From: BRH-c32 sp041674625
GTDB taxonomy: Bacteria > Bacteroidota > Ignavibacteria > Ignavibacteriales > Melioribacteraceae
Direction: 5' to 3'
DNA: 64,000 nt
NCBI GenBank assembly: GCA_041674625.1
Contig: JBAYVI010000001.1
Coordinates: 80,549 to 144,548 of the forward strand
The position numbers were made by a program, and so were the translations under genes. This document shows positions 8,480-16,489 of this stretch, one piece after another. Position 1 is the first letter of the stretch. Every line of letters begins with the position of its first letter. The notes under the pieces were generated by a model. The model ran no database searches, had not been told where the DNA came from, and saw only the letters and a list, made by a program, of their open reading frames with translations.

Positions 8480-9532
8480 TCACCTCCGCTTCATAACCCT
8501 TTCTTCCGTGACAAATGATGCTTGAATTTCTTCCCAACGATCAATCACCTTCTCTTTAATTTCGTTTTGAGAATCATTCTGCTCTGCATATATAATAGCC
8601 TTTTCAACAGAAGAGAATTCTTGGTCCCCCACAACGTACTTAGATTCTCCGTTAACTTCTTTTAAGTATTGTAGGTTCTCGCGCATGTCATCGAGTCCAT
8701 AACCGAATACAATACTATAAGGACACTCTCCATGGGGGTCTCCAATACTGCTCTTTTTAATCTGCGCTTTAGACCTGATACCCTTCTTCTTCTCGATAGT
8801 TTGAGAGCCTACTTTCTTGGTGGACTTAATGTACTTATTAGACATTTGTGGGGAGACGCGAATTCTAAGAGAAGCATAGTATGGGATTGCTTTCCCACCA
8901 GGAGTAGTAACACCAGTTGGACTTTCTCTTTCTTGGTTAGTCAATACAACAATGGTGTTACTACCTGCAATCTTCCTGCAAGTCTTCCTCATCCATTCCG
9001 AAAATTCCTTTGCCCTTCGCATCCCCATCTTGTCGCCAGTATCATCTTCTAATTCCATAGAGGTAGAAAGAGCGGCAAGGGAATCACCAGCGAACACTGA
9101 GATTGCGCCTTGCTTTTCTGGTTTCGGTTCCCAGTCCCATACTGCACTAAACATCTCTGGAACCGTATCTGGGCGGAAATAACGGGTCTTATCAATCTTA
9201 AGACCATAAATTTTAGCGTACTCGGCATCTAGTCTCGCTTCTGGATCTGCGATTTTAAAATCACCACCCTTTGCTTTAGCATTAGCACAAATCTCCGCAA
9301 GGATACTCGTTTTCCCAGCACCAGACGGTCCAAATATTTCCACAATTACCCCGCTTGGAATTCCTCCGCCCCTAATACGAGAGCCTGAAATTTCAAGATC
9401 AAGTAATGTAGACCCAGTAGAAATTGTTCCGTTATCAAAAATACTTTCTACATCCACCTCCACAGGAGCATCAATATTATCCTTAATCTCACCCGCCAAA
9501 GCACTTAACTTATCTTTCTTTTTAGGAGGCAT
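8480..9532 (-). CDS. RecA/UvsX-like recombinase
   Basis: 350 residues with the RecA core: Walker A GPSGAGKTS (68-76), a glutamate-bearing segment ADPEARLD, Walker B ISVFAGDS (144-151), loop L1/L2 region (TNQERESPTGVTTPGGKA) and a lysine-rich C-terminal part. It would catalyse strand exchange on SSB-coated DNA for recombination-primed replication, with SbcCD and UvsW. It is shorter at the N-terminus than bacterial RecA, as in phage UvsX proteins. Confidence 0.9.
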   Translation of the reverse strand: MPPKKKDKLSALAGEIKDNIDAPVEVDVESIFDNGTISTGSTLLDLEISGSRIRGGGIPSGVIVEIFGPSGAGKTSILAEICANAKAKGGDFKIADPEARLDAEYAKIYGLKIDKTRYFRPDTVPEMFSAVWDWEPKPEKQGAISVFAGDSLAALSTSMELEDDTGDKMGMRRAKEFSEWMRKTCRKIAGSNTIVVLTNQERESPTGVTTPGGKAIPYYASLRIRVSPQMSNKYIKSTKKVGSQTIEKKKGIRSKAQIKKSSIGDPHGECPYSIVFGYGLDDMRENLQYLKEVNGESKYVVGDQEFSSVEKAIIYAEQNDSQNEIKEKVIDRWEEIQASFVTEERVMKRR

Positions 9533-9533
9533 A

Positions 9534-9632
9534 TTAAAATACCTTATTTAGAAATTCACGAACCATTGGACTACACAACCACCCTAGAGCAAAACATGCC
9601 GCATATAAAACACCCCATATCCCCCCTTTCAT
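9534..9632 (-). CDS. very small membrane protein
   Basis: 32 residues (MKGGIWGVLYAACFALGWLC at the start), one hydrophobic helix then a basic end. It fits exactly between the stop of the gene upstream (9634) and the start of recA (9532), with GGAGGG 12 bases before the ATG. Called from position and composition only. Confidence 0.5.
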   Translation of the reverse strand: MKGGIWGVLYAACFALGWLCSPMVREFLNKVF

Positions 9633-9633
9633 A

Positions 9634-9822
9634 TTATTGATTAACCCTCCGTGTTCCCTTCGCTAATTTGGCAAAAGCCTTTGTCTTATCTATATAAGTT
9701 CCTTTAGTCGAAGAAGTCCAAACTACTTTCCCCTTCAAATAATTACTGAGTTTAAATTCATCCATCGCAAGGTTCATTTGGTATTCTTCATACGTTTCAT
9801 TTTCGTTTCTTGGTCTATTCAT
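9634..9822 (-). CDS. hypothetical basic protein
   Basis: 62 residues, charged, ending in a basic stretch (FAKLAKGTRRVNQ). No motif recognised. Confidence 0.55.
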   Translation of the reverse strand: MNRPRNENETYEEYQMNLAMDEFKLSNYLKGKVVWTSSTKGTYIDKTKAFAKLAKGTRRVNQ

Positions 9823-9824
9823 TG

Positions 9825-10031
9825 TTACTCCTTATCCATCATGGAATCAATCCAACATTCATAACAAAATTGGATTGTTTGACTATATGCGTATTTGCCA
9901 AATTGTTCTGCAAGAAATTCGTTGAATAAGGCATCTTCGGTCCAGACATTCTGAATTGAAACTCCGACAACTGATTTGGCTCCATTGTACGTCATGCTTT
10001 TCCCACAATTACTGCAATGCAAATCACTCAT
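9825..10031 (-). CDS. small zinc-ribbon protein
   Basis: 68 residues from ATG 10031 (MSDLHCSNCGKSMTYNG), with CSNCG at the N-terminus and CYEC near the C-terminus, a two-pair zinc site. The start overlaps the upstream stop as ATGAGTGA, so the longer frame starting at 10076 is rejected. Confidence 0.6.
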   Translation of the reverse strand: MSDLHCSNCGKSMTYNGAKSVVGVSIQNVWTEDALFNEFLAEQFGKYAYSQTIQFCYECWIDSMMDKE

Positions 10032-10311
10032 TCCCACCACCCAAGTCAGGGCTAACAACACCCAGTGCTTGTTCAAGGATCATACTTGTTAGTTCATTCT
10101 CTTCATTCAAATCCCCAATTTTATTAGCAACGATACTTTTAGCAATTTTGGTAAACACCTTTTTATCAATGTCGTGTGCTTTTACCATTTGACTCTTTTC
10201 TAGCATAGTGTCATAAGCAGCATCTACACGAATTTTCATGTCTTCTTTAGCGTTTTCAAATTCAGTAAACGCATCTACCATTTCTTTAAGACCAGTTTTA
10301 ATAAATTCCAT
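10024..10311 (-). CDS. hypothetical helical protein
   Basis: 95 residues, predicted largely helical, with acidic N-terminal half and a GGG-containing C-terminus. No family recognised. Confidence 0.55.
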   Translation of the reverse strand: MEFIKTGLKEMVDAFTEFENAKEDMKIRVDAAYDTMLEKSQMVKAHDIDKKVFTKIAKSIVANKIGDLNEENELTSMILEQALGVVSPDLGGGNE

Positions 10312-10320
10312 TATTTCCCC

Positions 10321-10482
10321 TTATTTATTTTTAAGATCGTCTTCAATATCCTCAATACCTTCCATCGTATTCTCCAGAAGGCCATCTTCTCCGTTCATAA
10401 TCTTTGCTGGCATCTTTACTACATCAACCGCTAACCTAATAGGCATAGATGTAGCATCCATAAGTGCATCTAAAAGTTTCAT
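10321..10482 (-). CDS. hypothetical small protein
   Basis: 53 residues from ATG 10482 (MKLLDALMDATSMPIRLAVD), amphipathic with an acidic end (EDIEDDLKNK). A GGGAG site lies just upstream, and the gene fills the space between the tRNA-like gene and the gene ending at 10024. Confidence 0.6.
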   Translation of the reverse strand: MKLLDALMDATSMPIRLAVDVVKMPAKIMNGEDGLLENTMEGIEDIEDDLKNK

Positions 10483-10500
10483 CTTTTACTCCCTTTAATT

Positions 10501-10624
10501 GAAATTGGGCAGGATTCAAACCTGCATTAGCTTTATTCACTTTAAGTGGTCTTCTATGGCCACACTATTCTACCAAGCCTCGCATAAACTATGTAGAGCG
10601 TCTACCTTTTCCGCCACCAATTTC
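10501..10624 (-). tRNA. tRNA-Leu-like gene with enlarged anticodon and variable region
   Basis: The ends pair as a 7-bp acceptor stem (GAAATTG with CAATTTC). The next bases match a leucine D-arm (GGTGGCGGAAAAGGTAGACGC), and the 3' side has a T-arm GCAGG-TTTGAAT-CCTGC. The middle is far too long for a tRNA (124 bases in all): a TCTAC/GTAGA stem encloses 19 bases rather than seven, and a long variable region holds a GTGG/CCAC hairpin. No CCA is encoded. The anticodon cannot be assigned; it may be a decayed or interrupted tRNA. Confidence 0.5.
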
Positions 10625-10633
10625 AAATTTAAA

Positions 10634-11728
10634 TTAACTCTTCAAAGTACGCTTACGCCGAACAGGAGTTGGTTCAGGTTCTGGTTCCTGTACAGGAGGC
10701 TCGTTAGCAATCTTACACTCCATATTGATTGCGCACTTATCGCATTCCTCATAATTGTCAAAATCAATTCCAAATTCTGCTTCAATAGGGCACTTCATTT
10801 CTCCGGTTTCTGTATTTACGCCGTTATCAGCATAGAGTGGAATATCATCACCCATTGAAGATTCCTGCTTCGCTTCTTGGACAGGAGGTTTAAGTTCTCT
10901 GCGATTAACAACAGGCTTATCGTCATCGGCACTACCACCAGTATTTTCCGTCTTACCCTTGGCAATGCTCATGATCTGTACGATCTTATCATAATCATGA
11001 AGAACGAGAAGATTGTCAAGAGCGTGAGCTGCTTCAATTTCTTCATCAGTAATAATGTACTTCCGATCCTCAAAAACAGGAGGGGTTACTTCCCAATTGT
11101 CCCCAACCTTCTTTAGATTCATCCATACAGTCTTACCTTCATCTGGATCAGGGTACGGAATAAGACCACCACCACGGGGGCGCTTTGCTACTTCCTGCAT
11201 CTTCTTCTCAAAGAAGAAGTGAGAATTTTCAAGAATCTGAATACCCTTCTTTTCTTCCTTTTCATCATTGCGGATGATTACATTATAAAGAACCCGGCGA
11301 GAAGGCCAAAGTTCAGCGTGATCTTTCTTGAAATCTTGGAATTCCTTCTTCTCCATTTGCCCTTGCTTGTACATCAGTTCAACACGCTTCTCACAAATCG
11401 GACAAGGGAGGTCATAGTTCTTCAACGGGCACACTACGGGCTTGTTAGAAGCACCTACATTACGGTGAATCCAAACATCAAGAATATAAGTCAAGTCTCC
11501 TTCATTGATATTATAATCCTTAGTAGGGTAATTTGAGCCAGCCATAAATGGGATAATATCAAACCCTAATTCTAGCCCTGCTTCAGTTGGCTTAACCATA
11601 TATGAGAAAACCCCTTCAGGTACGTTGAAATAAGATTCATAATCGTTTACGCCACGATCCTTCGCCTTGTTCTGTTCCTCAATTCGCTTCTTGAGTTGTC
11701 CTTGCATCTGTTTCCGATCAATTGCCAT
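10634..11728 (-). CDS. gp32-like single-stranded DNA-binding protein
   Basis: 364 residues. The DNA-binding core has the gp32 zinc site: H88, C100, C109 and C112 (WIHRN, then CPLKNYDLPCPICEKR). A proline- and acid-rich linker follows, then a second cysteine group (CPIEAEFGIDFDNYEECDKC) and a basic end (VRRKRTLKS). SSB tails are usually acidic and recruit partners, so a basic final stretch is unusual. The protein would coat single strands for the DnaE polymerase, DnaB helicase and RecA encoded here. About 100 bases upstream carry no other gene. Confidence 0.85.
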   Translation of the reverse strand: MAIDRKQMQGQLKKRIEEQNKAKDRGVNDYESYFNVPEGVFSYMVKPTEAGLELGFDIIPFMAGSNYPTKDYNINEGDLTYILDVWIHRNVGASNKPVVCPLKNYDLPCPICEKRVELMYKQGQMEKKEFQDFKKDHAELWPSRRVLYNVIIRNDEKEEKKGIQILENSHFFFEKKMQEVAKRPRGGGLIPYPDPDEGKTVWMNLKKVGDNWEVTPPVFEDRKYIITDEEIEAAHALDNLLVLHDYDKIVQIMSIAKGKTENTGGSADDDKPVVNRRELKPPVQEAKQESSMGDDIPLYADNGVNTETGEMKCPIEAEFGIDFDNYEECDKCAINMECKIANEPPVQEPEPEPTPVRRKRTLKS

Positions 11729-11829
11729 TGTTCTTAATTCTCCCTTTTAATTATGATAAAAAATTTTATGTAATTTCCACTTCATTCAGATTACCGGATG
11801 TTTTCAAAAACAAACATTTGTCGCGCACA

Positions 11830-12048
11830 TTATTTGTTTTCCTCTCCAATCGTCATATACCCTGTAATTGCACCAATCATAGGGACTAGACTAACCGTTC
11901 TAATTACCTCTGTTTTATACGGTGACTCAAAATCACAATCAATGAGTTTAGAGATATTTTGGCACCATCCAATAAAACCAATAACGATAATTGCGATAAT
12001 GAGAATAATCCCACCAATACTGAATTTCTCTTCGAATGATAGTCCCAT
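11830..12048 (-). CDS. small membrane protein
   Basis: 72 residues: one long hydrophobic helix (IGGIILIIAIIVIGFIGW), then a polar stretch with CDFESPYKTEV and a second weakly hydrophobic part (VSLVPMIGAITGYMTIG). No family named with confidence. Confidence 0.6.
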   Translation of the reverse strand: MGLSFEEKFSIGGIILIIAIIVIGFIGWCQNISKLIDCDFESPYKTEVIRTVSLVPMIGAITGYMTIGEENK

Positions 12049-12052
12049 GATT

Positions 12053-12235
12053 TTAATCCTTCTTTACAGATTCAGCACGCCAATCCTTCATTAGCTTCGC
12101 AATTGCTGAACTTGCCTTCCGGCTACGCATACCAGCAGCAGCGTTTCCTTTCTCTACACGCTTCTGCGCTTGCTCGTTAAACTCCTGCATCATTTCGTTG
12201 ATCTGTTCCAGTAGTGCCTTAAGATTACTTTCCAT
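12053..12235 (-). CDS. histone H1-like (Hc1-family) nucleoprotein
   Basis: 60 residues. The second half (GNAAAGMRSRKASSAIAKLM, KDWRAESVKK) matches the core pattern I recall for the Hc1/bacterial histone-H1-like family: GNKAAxxRxRKxSxxLEKLxKxxRxxS. The protein is a helical hairpin with basic patches, likely binding DNA non-specifically. It has no long lysine-rich C-terminal tail. It lies within the replication cluster. Confidence 0.65.
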   Translation of the reverse strand: MESNLKALLEQINEMMQEFNEQAQKRVEKGNAAAGMRSRKASSAIAKLMKDWRAESVKKD

Positions 12236-12479
12236 TTTGTTGCTCCTTTTCTTTTGTTGTTTTTAAGTTCTTTATTGAACTTTCTTTAAAATCTTGTAAT
12301 GCTAAATAATAACTTAGTTTTTGCTGATAATAATTAAAATATTTAACATTATAGAATGTTCCAATTACCTCCTTATAGATTTTTGGTATAATATGAAGAA
12401 TAACGATCCCCAAAATTATACCCGCCAATACCCATATCCAAGGGTTTGAAATTAGGAATTTATTGATTAGTTCTTGCAT
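12225..12479 (-). CDS. membrane protein, unknown
   Basis: 84 residues with a hydrophobic N-terminal segment (IWVLAGIILGIVILHIIP, 14-31) and a long charged helix after it. It overlaps the Hc1-like gene by 11 bases. Confidence 0.6.
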   Translation of the reverse strand: MQELINKFLISNPWIWVLAGIILGIVILHIIPKIYKEVIGTFYNVKYFNYYQQKLSYYLALQDFKESSIKNLKTTKEKEQQNGK

Positions 12480-12480
12480 A

Positions 12481-12732
12481 TTAAAAAGGACAAGTATTAT
12501 AAATTTCGTCTAGTTTTGAATCTGCCCAATGGAACAAATCTTCTGTAATATCTTTACTGCTGTCCCACTTCTTGGTATCTACTCCATCATGACTTTCCGC
12601 AGCATCTTCCATAGCTACCCAAGAACACCCTACGGCACCATAAAACATTTCTAATTCTTGTACTGTTTCAAATACGATGCTTAATTCAATTGGCTTAAAT
12701 CCTTCTTGCGCTTCTTTAGAATTAATTTTCAC
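12481..12732 (-). CDS. hypothetical protein, paralog of 13244-13483
   Basis: 83 residues. The first half (FKPIELSIVFETVQELEMFY) aligns with the neighbour's FEPITLNITFETREELEYFY, and both end with a tryptophan-alanine-aspartate/asparagine helix (HWADSKLDEI). The two paralogs flank the gene at 12729-13244. Function unknown. Confidence 0.6.
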   Translation of the reverse strand: MKINSKEAQEGFKPIELSIVFETVQELEMFYGAVGCSWVAMEDAAESHDGVDTKKWDSSKDITEDLFHWADSKLDEIYNTCPF

Positions 12733-13244
12733 TTTTCTCTCCTTTTAAGTGTTCTGTTTGGTTGTTTTGTTGGACTTGTTGTTTCTTGTTTAATCGGTTG
12801 CTCGTTTGAACCTCCAGCACGGTCAGTGGAAAAATATTGTGCGCTCCACATTTTGAACAATAAGTCGATCTGTTTTGACTTGTCCAAAAGAGAATAGTGA
12901 AAATTTTGGAACAAGTCAGCATTCGTTTTAGCATCTGCATATTCTAATCGTTTATGGACTAATTGTTCAAACATTTCAATATATTCTGGATTATTGTAAG
13001 CTGTTGCATCAGCAGCTTTGTCAGTAACCTTTTCTTGCTCTTGTTTTGCTTTCACAAACAACTGGAGTCGTAAAACTTTGAGGGAGTCTTCGATATTCTT
13101 TATCTGTGCTTCTAGCTTATTGGATGCCTTATTATATTCATGCCACTCATGATCATATAGTGTAATTGTATGGGAAATATTCTGTGATTCAATGTGAAGA
13201 TTATAAAGGTCGATTTTTGAATCCACTTCCGGTTTTAGTTCCAT
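12729..13244 (-). CDS. coiled-coil protein, possible UvsY-like mediator
   Basis: 171 residues. The core is helical (YNKASNKLEAQIKNIEDSLK and LFVKAKQEQEKVTDKAADAT), followed by a second helix pair and a low-complexity tail rich in proline, threonine and lysine. Length, helix order and the location beside SSB, ligase and RecA resemble T4 UvsY, which loads UvsX on SSB-coated DNA. This is a layout argument only. Confidence 0.4.
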   Translation of the reverse strand: MELKPEVDSKIDLYNLHIESQNISHTITLYDHEWHEYNKASNKLEAQIKNIEDSLKVLRLQLFVKAKQEQEKVTDKAADATAYNNPEYIEMFEQLVHKRLEYADAKTNADLFQNFHYSLLDKSKQIDLLFKMWSAQYFSTDRAGGSNEQPIKQETTSPTKQPNRTLKRREK

Positions 13245-13483
13245 TATTTTAGCCCTTCCAACTTATTATTCGCCCACCAAAACATCTGCATTTGGAACAC
13301 TTCTAGCCGATTATCATCCCACTTATTAACTTGACATTTACATATTGACCATTCTTTAATGGTAGCAATTGATGCGTTTGTCATTCCATAAAAATATTCC
13401 AATTCTTCTCTTGTTTCAAACGTAATGTTAAGTGTAATTGGCTCAAACTGTTTAGTATCTACTTTCGTTTCTGAAATTTTCAT
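13244..13483 (-). CDS. hypothetical protein, paralog of 12481-12732
   Basis: 79 residues sharing the FEPITLNITFETREELEYFY block and the WWANNKLEGL end with its paralog. The start overlaps the ligase stop. Confidence 0.6.
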   Translation of the reverse strand: MKISETKVDTKQFEPITLNITFETREELEYFYGMTNASIATIKEWSICKCQVNKWDDNRLEVFQMQMFWWANNKLEGLK

Positions 13484-14790
13484 ACCAACTCCTCCAATGA
13501 GTTTGCGGTTGATTTATCAAGTCTAACTGTTTTATAAATAGGCAAAAACAAACTTTTAATATTACTATTCTCTTTCTCAATTATTTCATTATACTTCACC
13601 TCAACCACTTTGTCAATGAAGTATTCTTTAGGCTTTAACCTATCCTTATCTGTCAACCCTGATCCACAACCACATTCCAATTTACCACACGATGTTTGTA
13701 GAATTAAACTTCCTATCATATCCGGGTTTTTGGAATGTGGCTCAACCCCTACACACAGCAGGTCAGCAGATTTCTCAGCTTTGAGTTTAATGTGATTCTT
13801 TAATCGCTTGTTATCCCAAATAGAACTCTTTTCTTTAACAATACAACCTTCTAGTCCCTCTGATAAATATTCTTGAAAAATTACTTCTGCTTCATTCCAA
13901 GAATTAATTACTTGGGTATTAATCAATTCTATTTTGCAGAATTTTAATGGATGATCCCAAATAGAATTAATCAATCCTATCCTATCTTCCAGCTCAGATA
14001 GTCTATAGTTGTATGGAGCGGTACATTTCTCATTCCAAAAATCATCTAGTGGAATCATATCCCACAATACAATGTGGATAAGTTCAGCTTCCTCTAAAGC
14101 AATCGTCCCTTTTATCGATTTGTTAATAAGGCCATTACTCTCTTTCCTCGGTAAAAGCTCTCCATCTCTATAACAAATAGCTTCTCCATCAAACATGAAA
14201 TTACCAACACCCGCCATGCTAATAAATTCTTTTTCTAGACACCCTTTTAAGTCAATTAATTTCCCGTTCCTTGATCTAAAAGAAACATTCCCATTTTCTA
14301 CAATGACACAAACTCTTAACCCATCCATTTTGGTTTGGATAAATGCCGGAAATGAGATATTTTTTCTAGTCTTTTCATTATTCCTTTCGCACAATGCGAC
14401 TGGGAATACTTTAATTAAGTTCGGCCAGATTTTATTAACTGTCTTGTAATCAACCCCACAATCTGGATCTTTTCGGATGATTCGCTCGATAAGATTAGCG
14501 TTTTCTGGAATTATGCAAGATAAAATTCGGCATAGATAATTAATACCCATATCTCCAGTATATTCCCTACTAGACAAACTATAAAGAGAATTCATTCCCC
14601 ATGACAAAGATAAATTATCTTCATTAAAATACTTAGGGATTTTCTTAATATAAAATATTTCCTCTGGCGAAAGAGCTAAGTAAAAGAATACACGTAGTTC
14701 TTCATTATCTTTATGTTCTCTAAGTATTTCTAATTTAGCATTAGTAGAAGATGTCTGTTCTAGTAATTTAATAATATCGTATACTTGCAT
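13480..14790 (-). CDS. ATP-dependent DNA ligase (T4 gp30-like)
   Basis: 436 residues with the nucleotidyltransferase motifs: motif I TKMDGLR with adenylated lysine K154, motif III FMFDGEAICY, motif IV GLEGCIVKE, and motif V IKLKAEK. An all-helical N-terminal region precedes the core, and an OB-like domain follows. It seals nicks in an ATP-dependent reaction. The start is ATG 14790, with AGGA nine bases upstream. Confidence 0.9.
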   Translation of the reverse strand: MQVYDIIKLLEQTSSTNAKLEILREHKDNEELRVFFYLALSPEEIFYIKKIPKYFNEDNLSLSWGMNSLYSLSSREYTGDMGINYLCRILSCIIPENANLIERIIRKDPDCGVDYKTVNKIWPNLIKVFPVALCERNNEKTRKNISFPAFIQTKMDGLRVCVIVENGNVSFRSRNGKLIDLKGCLEKEFISMAGVGNFMFDGEAICYRDGELLPRKESNGLINKSIKGTIALEEAELIHIVLWDMIPLDDFWNEKCTAPYNYRLSELEDRIGLINSIWDHPLKFCKIELINTQVINSWNEAEVIFQEYLSEGLEGCIVKEKSSIWDNKRLKNHIKLKAEKSADLLCVGVEPHSKNPDMIGSLILQTSCGKLECGCGSGLTDKDRLKPKEYFIDKVVEVKYNEIIEKENSNIKSLFLPIYKTVRLDKSTANSLEELV

Positions 14791-14791
14791 T

Positions 14792-14866
14792 TTGCCGATC
14801 CTGTTGCCGATGTTTATTGAGTGATTCTATATACTTATTTTGTAAAGTAATGATATTTTTGCCGAT
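14792..14866. repeat. three TTGCCGAT repeats upstream of the ligase gene
   Basis: The 75-base gap between the ligase start and the next gene holds three direct copies of TTGCCGAT, at 14792-14799, 14804-14811 and 14859-14866. They could be operator sites. The third copy, with TAAAGTAA ten bases before it on the plus strand, weakly resembles a sigma28 promoter pointing antisense. Confidence 0.35.
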
Positions 14867-15213
14867 TAATCAACAATCTCAATTCCGGGACAATATTTAC
14901 CCTTAAATGATTTGAACTTAGTTTTAAAGAATCCGTCTTTATTTTCTTTGGGGTTATTCTTGTCAAATACCTTTCTCTTTAAAGAAATGGCAGCATGGCA
15001 CAAACCCATAATAGCGAGTACAAAAATAAAAACAGATAAGTGAAGATAAAAATCAACGAAGAGGTTTATGATGAAATTTACGATGAAACCGGTTCCAATA
15101 ATTGGGAGGGCGATTTCCCAGAAATAATCACAAAAGTTTCTGGGAACTTTGTAGTTAAAGAAATTATAAATCTTCCAATGCCAACTACGCTTACTAACTT
15201 TAAAACAATCCAT
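14866..15213 (-). CDS. membrane protein, unknown
   Basis: 115 residues from ATG 15213 (MDCFKVSKRSWHWKIYNFFN), with AAGGAGA just upstream; the longer frame lacks a site. Two or three hydrophobic helices lie between residues 33 and 80, and the C-terminus is lysine-rich. Function unknown. Confidence 0.6.
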   Translation of the reverse strand: MDCFKVSKRSWHWKIYNFFNYKVPRNFCDYFWEIALPIIGTGFIVNFIINLFVDFYLHLSVFIFVLAIMGLCHAAISLKRKVFDKNNPKENKDGFFKTKFKSFKGKYCPGIEIVD

Positions 15214-15223
15214 TTGCTTCTCC

Positions 15224-15586
15224 TTAAAATTGATCTTTAAATTCAACGAACTCATTTAACGTATTCAATTCAAATCTAGTATTTATTTCATCTAATATAA
15301 AGTAAACATATTTTGACTTACTATCCCCTGTCTTTATAAGATTCCTTATAATAGAAATTATATCCTCTTTCTTAATTGACGTTTGTGGCTTCTTCCTTGT
15401 TCTTTGTTTCTTTTTAGGATGATTACTGCATAAATTCCTGTACCATTCAGGATTGCGGTTTTGGGCAACTCTTATCATTCCACCATCCATTGCGGTATTA
15501 TGATCCTTACTTGGGATTAAAACAACATCTAAATAATTCTCACTGAATTCATCTATCATTTCTTGTAGGATATGTGGAATAATCAT
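15224..15586 (-). CDS. hypothetical protein
   Basis: 120 residues: an N-terminal segment with DHNTAMDGGMIRVAQNRNPE, a basic linker (PKKKQRTRKKPQTSIKKED) and a helical C-terminal part. The linker suggests nucleic-acid contact, but no family is recognised. Confidence 0.6.
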   Translation of the reverse strand: MIIPHILQEMIDEFSENYLDVVLIPSKDHNTAMDGGMIRVAQNRNPEWYRNLCSNHPKKKQRTRKKPQTSIKKEDIISIIRNLIKTGDSKSKYVYFILDEINTRFELNTLNEFVEFKDQF

Positions 15587-15590
15587 TTAC

Positions 15591-15767
15591 TTACTTATCA
15601 TAATAATCAGATGGTTTCTCTGGCCTGCCTATGCAAAAATTACAATCTGGATCGCCACATTCAATCTCAACCCATATATCACAAATTCGACAATATTTTG
15701 CATCATGTTCTTTACTATAGGATAATTCATGTTCACAATAATGGCAATAGCCGTAATCAGTTTCCAT
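15591..15767 (-). CDS. small zinc-ribbon protein
   Basis: 58 residues from ATG 15767 with CHYC, CRIC and CGDPDCNFC groups. It is one of four adjacent cysteine-rich mini-genes. Confidence 0.6.
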   Translation of the reverse strand: METDYGYCHYCEHELSYSKEHDAKYCRICDIWVEIECGDPDCNFCIGRPEKPSDYYDK

Positions 15768-15920
15768 TTAATCTTCACAATGGTCATATTGTTGTTTGTA
15801 ATCAAATCTTTCTTCTATATCTAAAGGTCTTTCGGTATATTTCCTTTCTCGATATCTATCTGTGCTTCCACAAACTGGGCATTCTATAATGTATGTCATG
15901 TACCAATATTTATTAATCAT
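15768..15920 (-). CDS. small cysteine-containing protein
   Basis: 50 residues from ATG 15920 (MINKYWYMTYIIECPVCGST) with one CPVCG pair and a charged tail. It starts with an ATGA overlap after the next gene upstream. Confidence 0.55.
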   Translation of the reverse strand: MINKYWYMTYIIECPVCGSTDRYRERKYTERPLDIEERFDYKQQYDHCED

Positions 15921-16102
15921 TTGCATACCTCATAATATCCTCTTTCTTCTGGGAATAATCCGTTCTCGTCTAAGTCTCTTGAACAATCAGCACAGGCATA
16001 TTTACCACATCCTAAATACCTAGCTGGTAGTGGTGCTTGTATTTTAGTATCGAAAATGGTACGGCATATTTGTCTTGCACAACATGAACAATATACTTTC
16101 AT
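15917..16102 (-). CDS. small zinc-binding protein
   Basis: 61 residues from ATG 16102 (MKVYCSCCARQICRTIFDTK) with CSCC, C13, C38 and CADC; the pattern resembles a treble-clef or RING-like cysteine array. A much longer frame from 16264 is rejected because it overlaps another gene completely. Close in style to 40327-40524 (both have GCGKYACA or GFGKYARI). Confidence 0.6.
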   Translation of the reverse strand: MKVYCSCCARQICRTIFDTKIQAPLPARYLGCGKYACADCSRDLDENGLFPEERGYYEVCK

Positions 16103-16103
16103 T

Positions 16104-16274
16104 TTAATCCACGCAATGGTCATCTTTTCGTATCTGGTCGCAATATAGGCAAGGGTGTTCGTCATCTCTATTACTATTATTTTTACACATATTACACGGT
16201 GAACAAAAGTCAGATTCTTCAATAAATCCTTGCTCAAAATAGACTTTTGTTTCAGCGTCTTCAAATCTCATCAT
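16104..16274 (-). CDS. small zinc-ribbon protein
   Basis: 56 residues from ATG 16274 with a GGAGGG site. Cysteines are C25, then CNMC and CLYC. Ends one base before the next start region. Confidence 0.6.
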   Translation of the reverse strand: MMRFEDAETKVYFEQGFIEESDFCSPCNMCKNNSNRDDEHPCLYCDQIRKDDHCVD

Positions 16275-16283
16275 AATTCCCTC

Positions 16284-16487
16284 CTATACCACACAAGTAC
16301 TCATAAACCCCATTAAACTTAAATACCCTATGAACCTATCTCTGTGGTATTCGTTTGAGTAAGTTAATATCATATCGGAATAACCAATATCGTCTGCCAT
16401 ATGGTGAAGACAAAGTGCTTTATTAAACTCTTCCCTATCTTTAAAGGATATGGGATATGTTTTAAAAAGGTCTGGTGGGTTTTGCAT
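16284..16487 (-). CDS. hypothetical protein
   Basis: 67 residues (MQNPPDLFKTYPISFKDREE at the start). No motif recognised. Confidence 0.5.
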   Translation of the reverse strand: MQNPPDLFKTYPISFKDREEFNKALCLHHMADDIGYSDMILTYSNEYHRDRFIGYLSLMGFMSTCVV

Positions 16488-16489
16488 GG

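Noticed and set aside
14843..14868. Plus-strand TAAAGTAA-N10-GCCGATTA before the ligase
   Set aside because: Three mismatches, spacer of 10, and it would point antisense into a membrane protein gene. Kept only as a note in the repeat entry.
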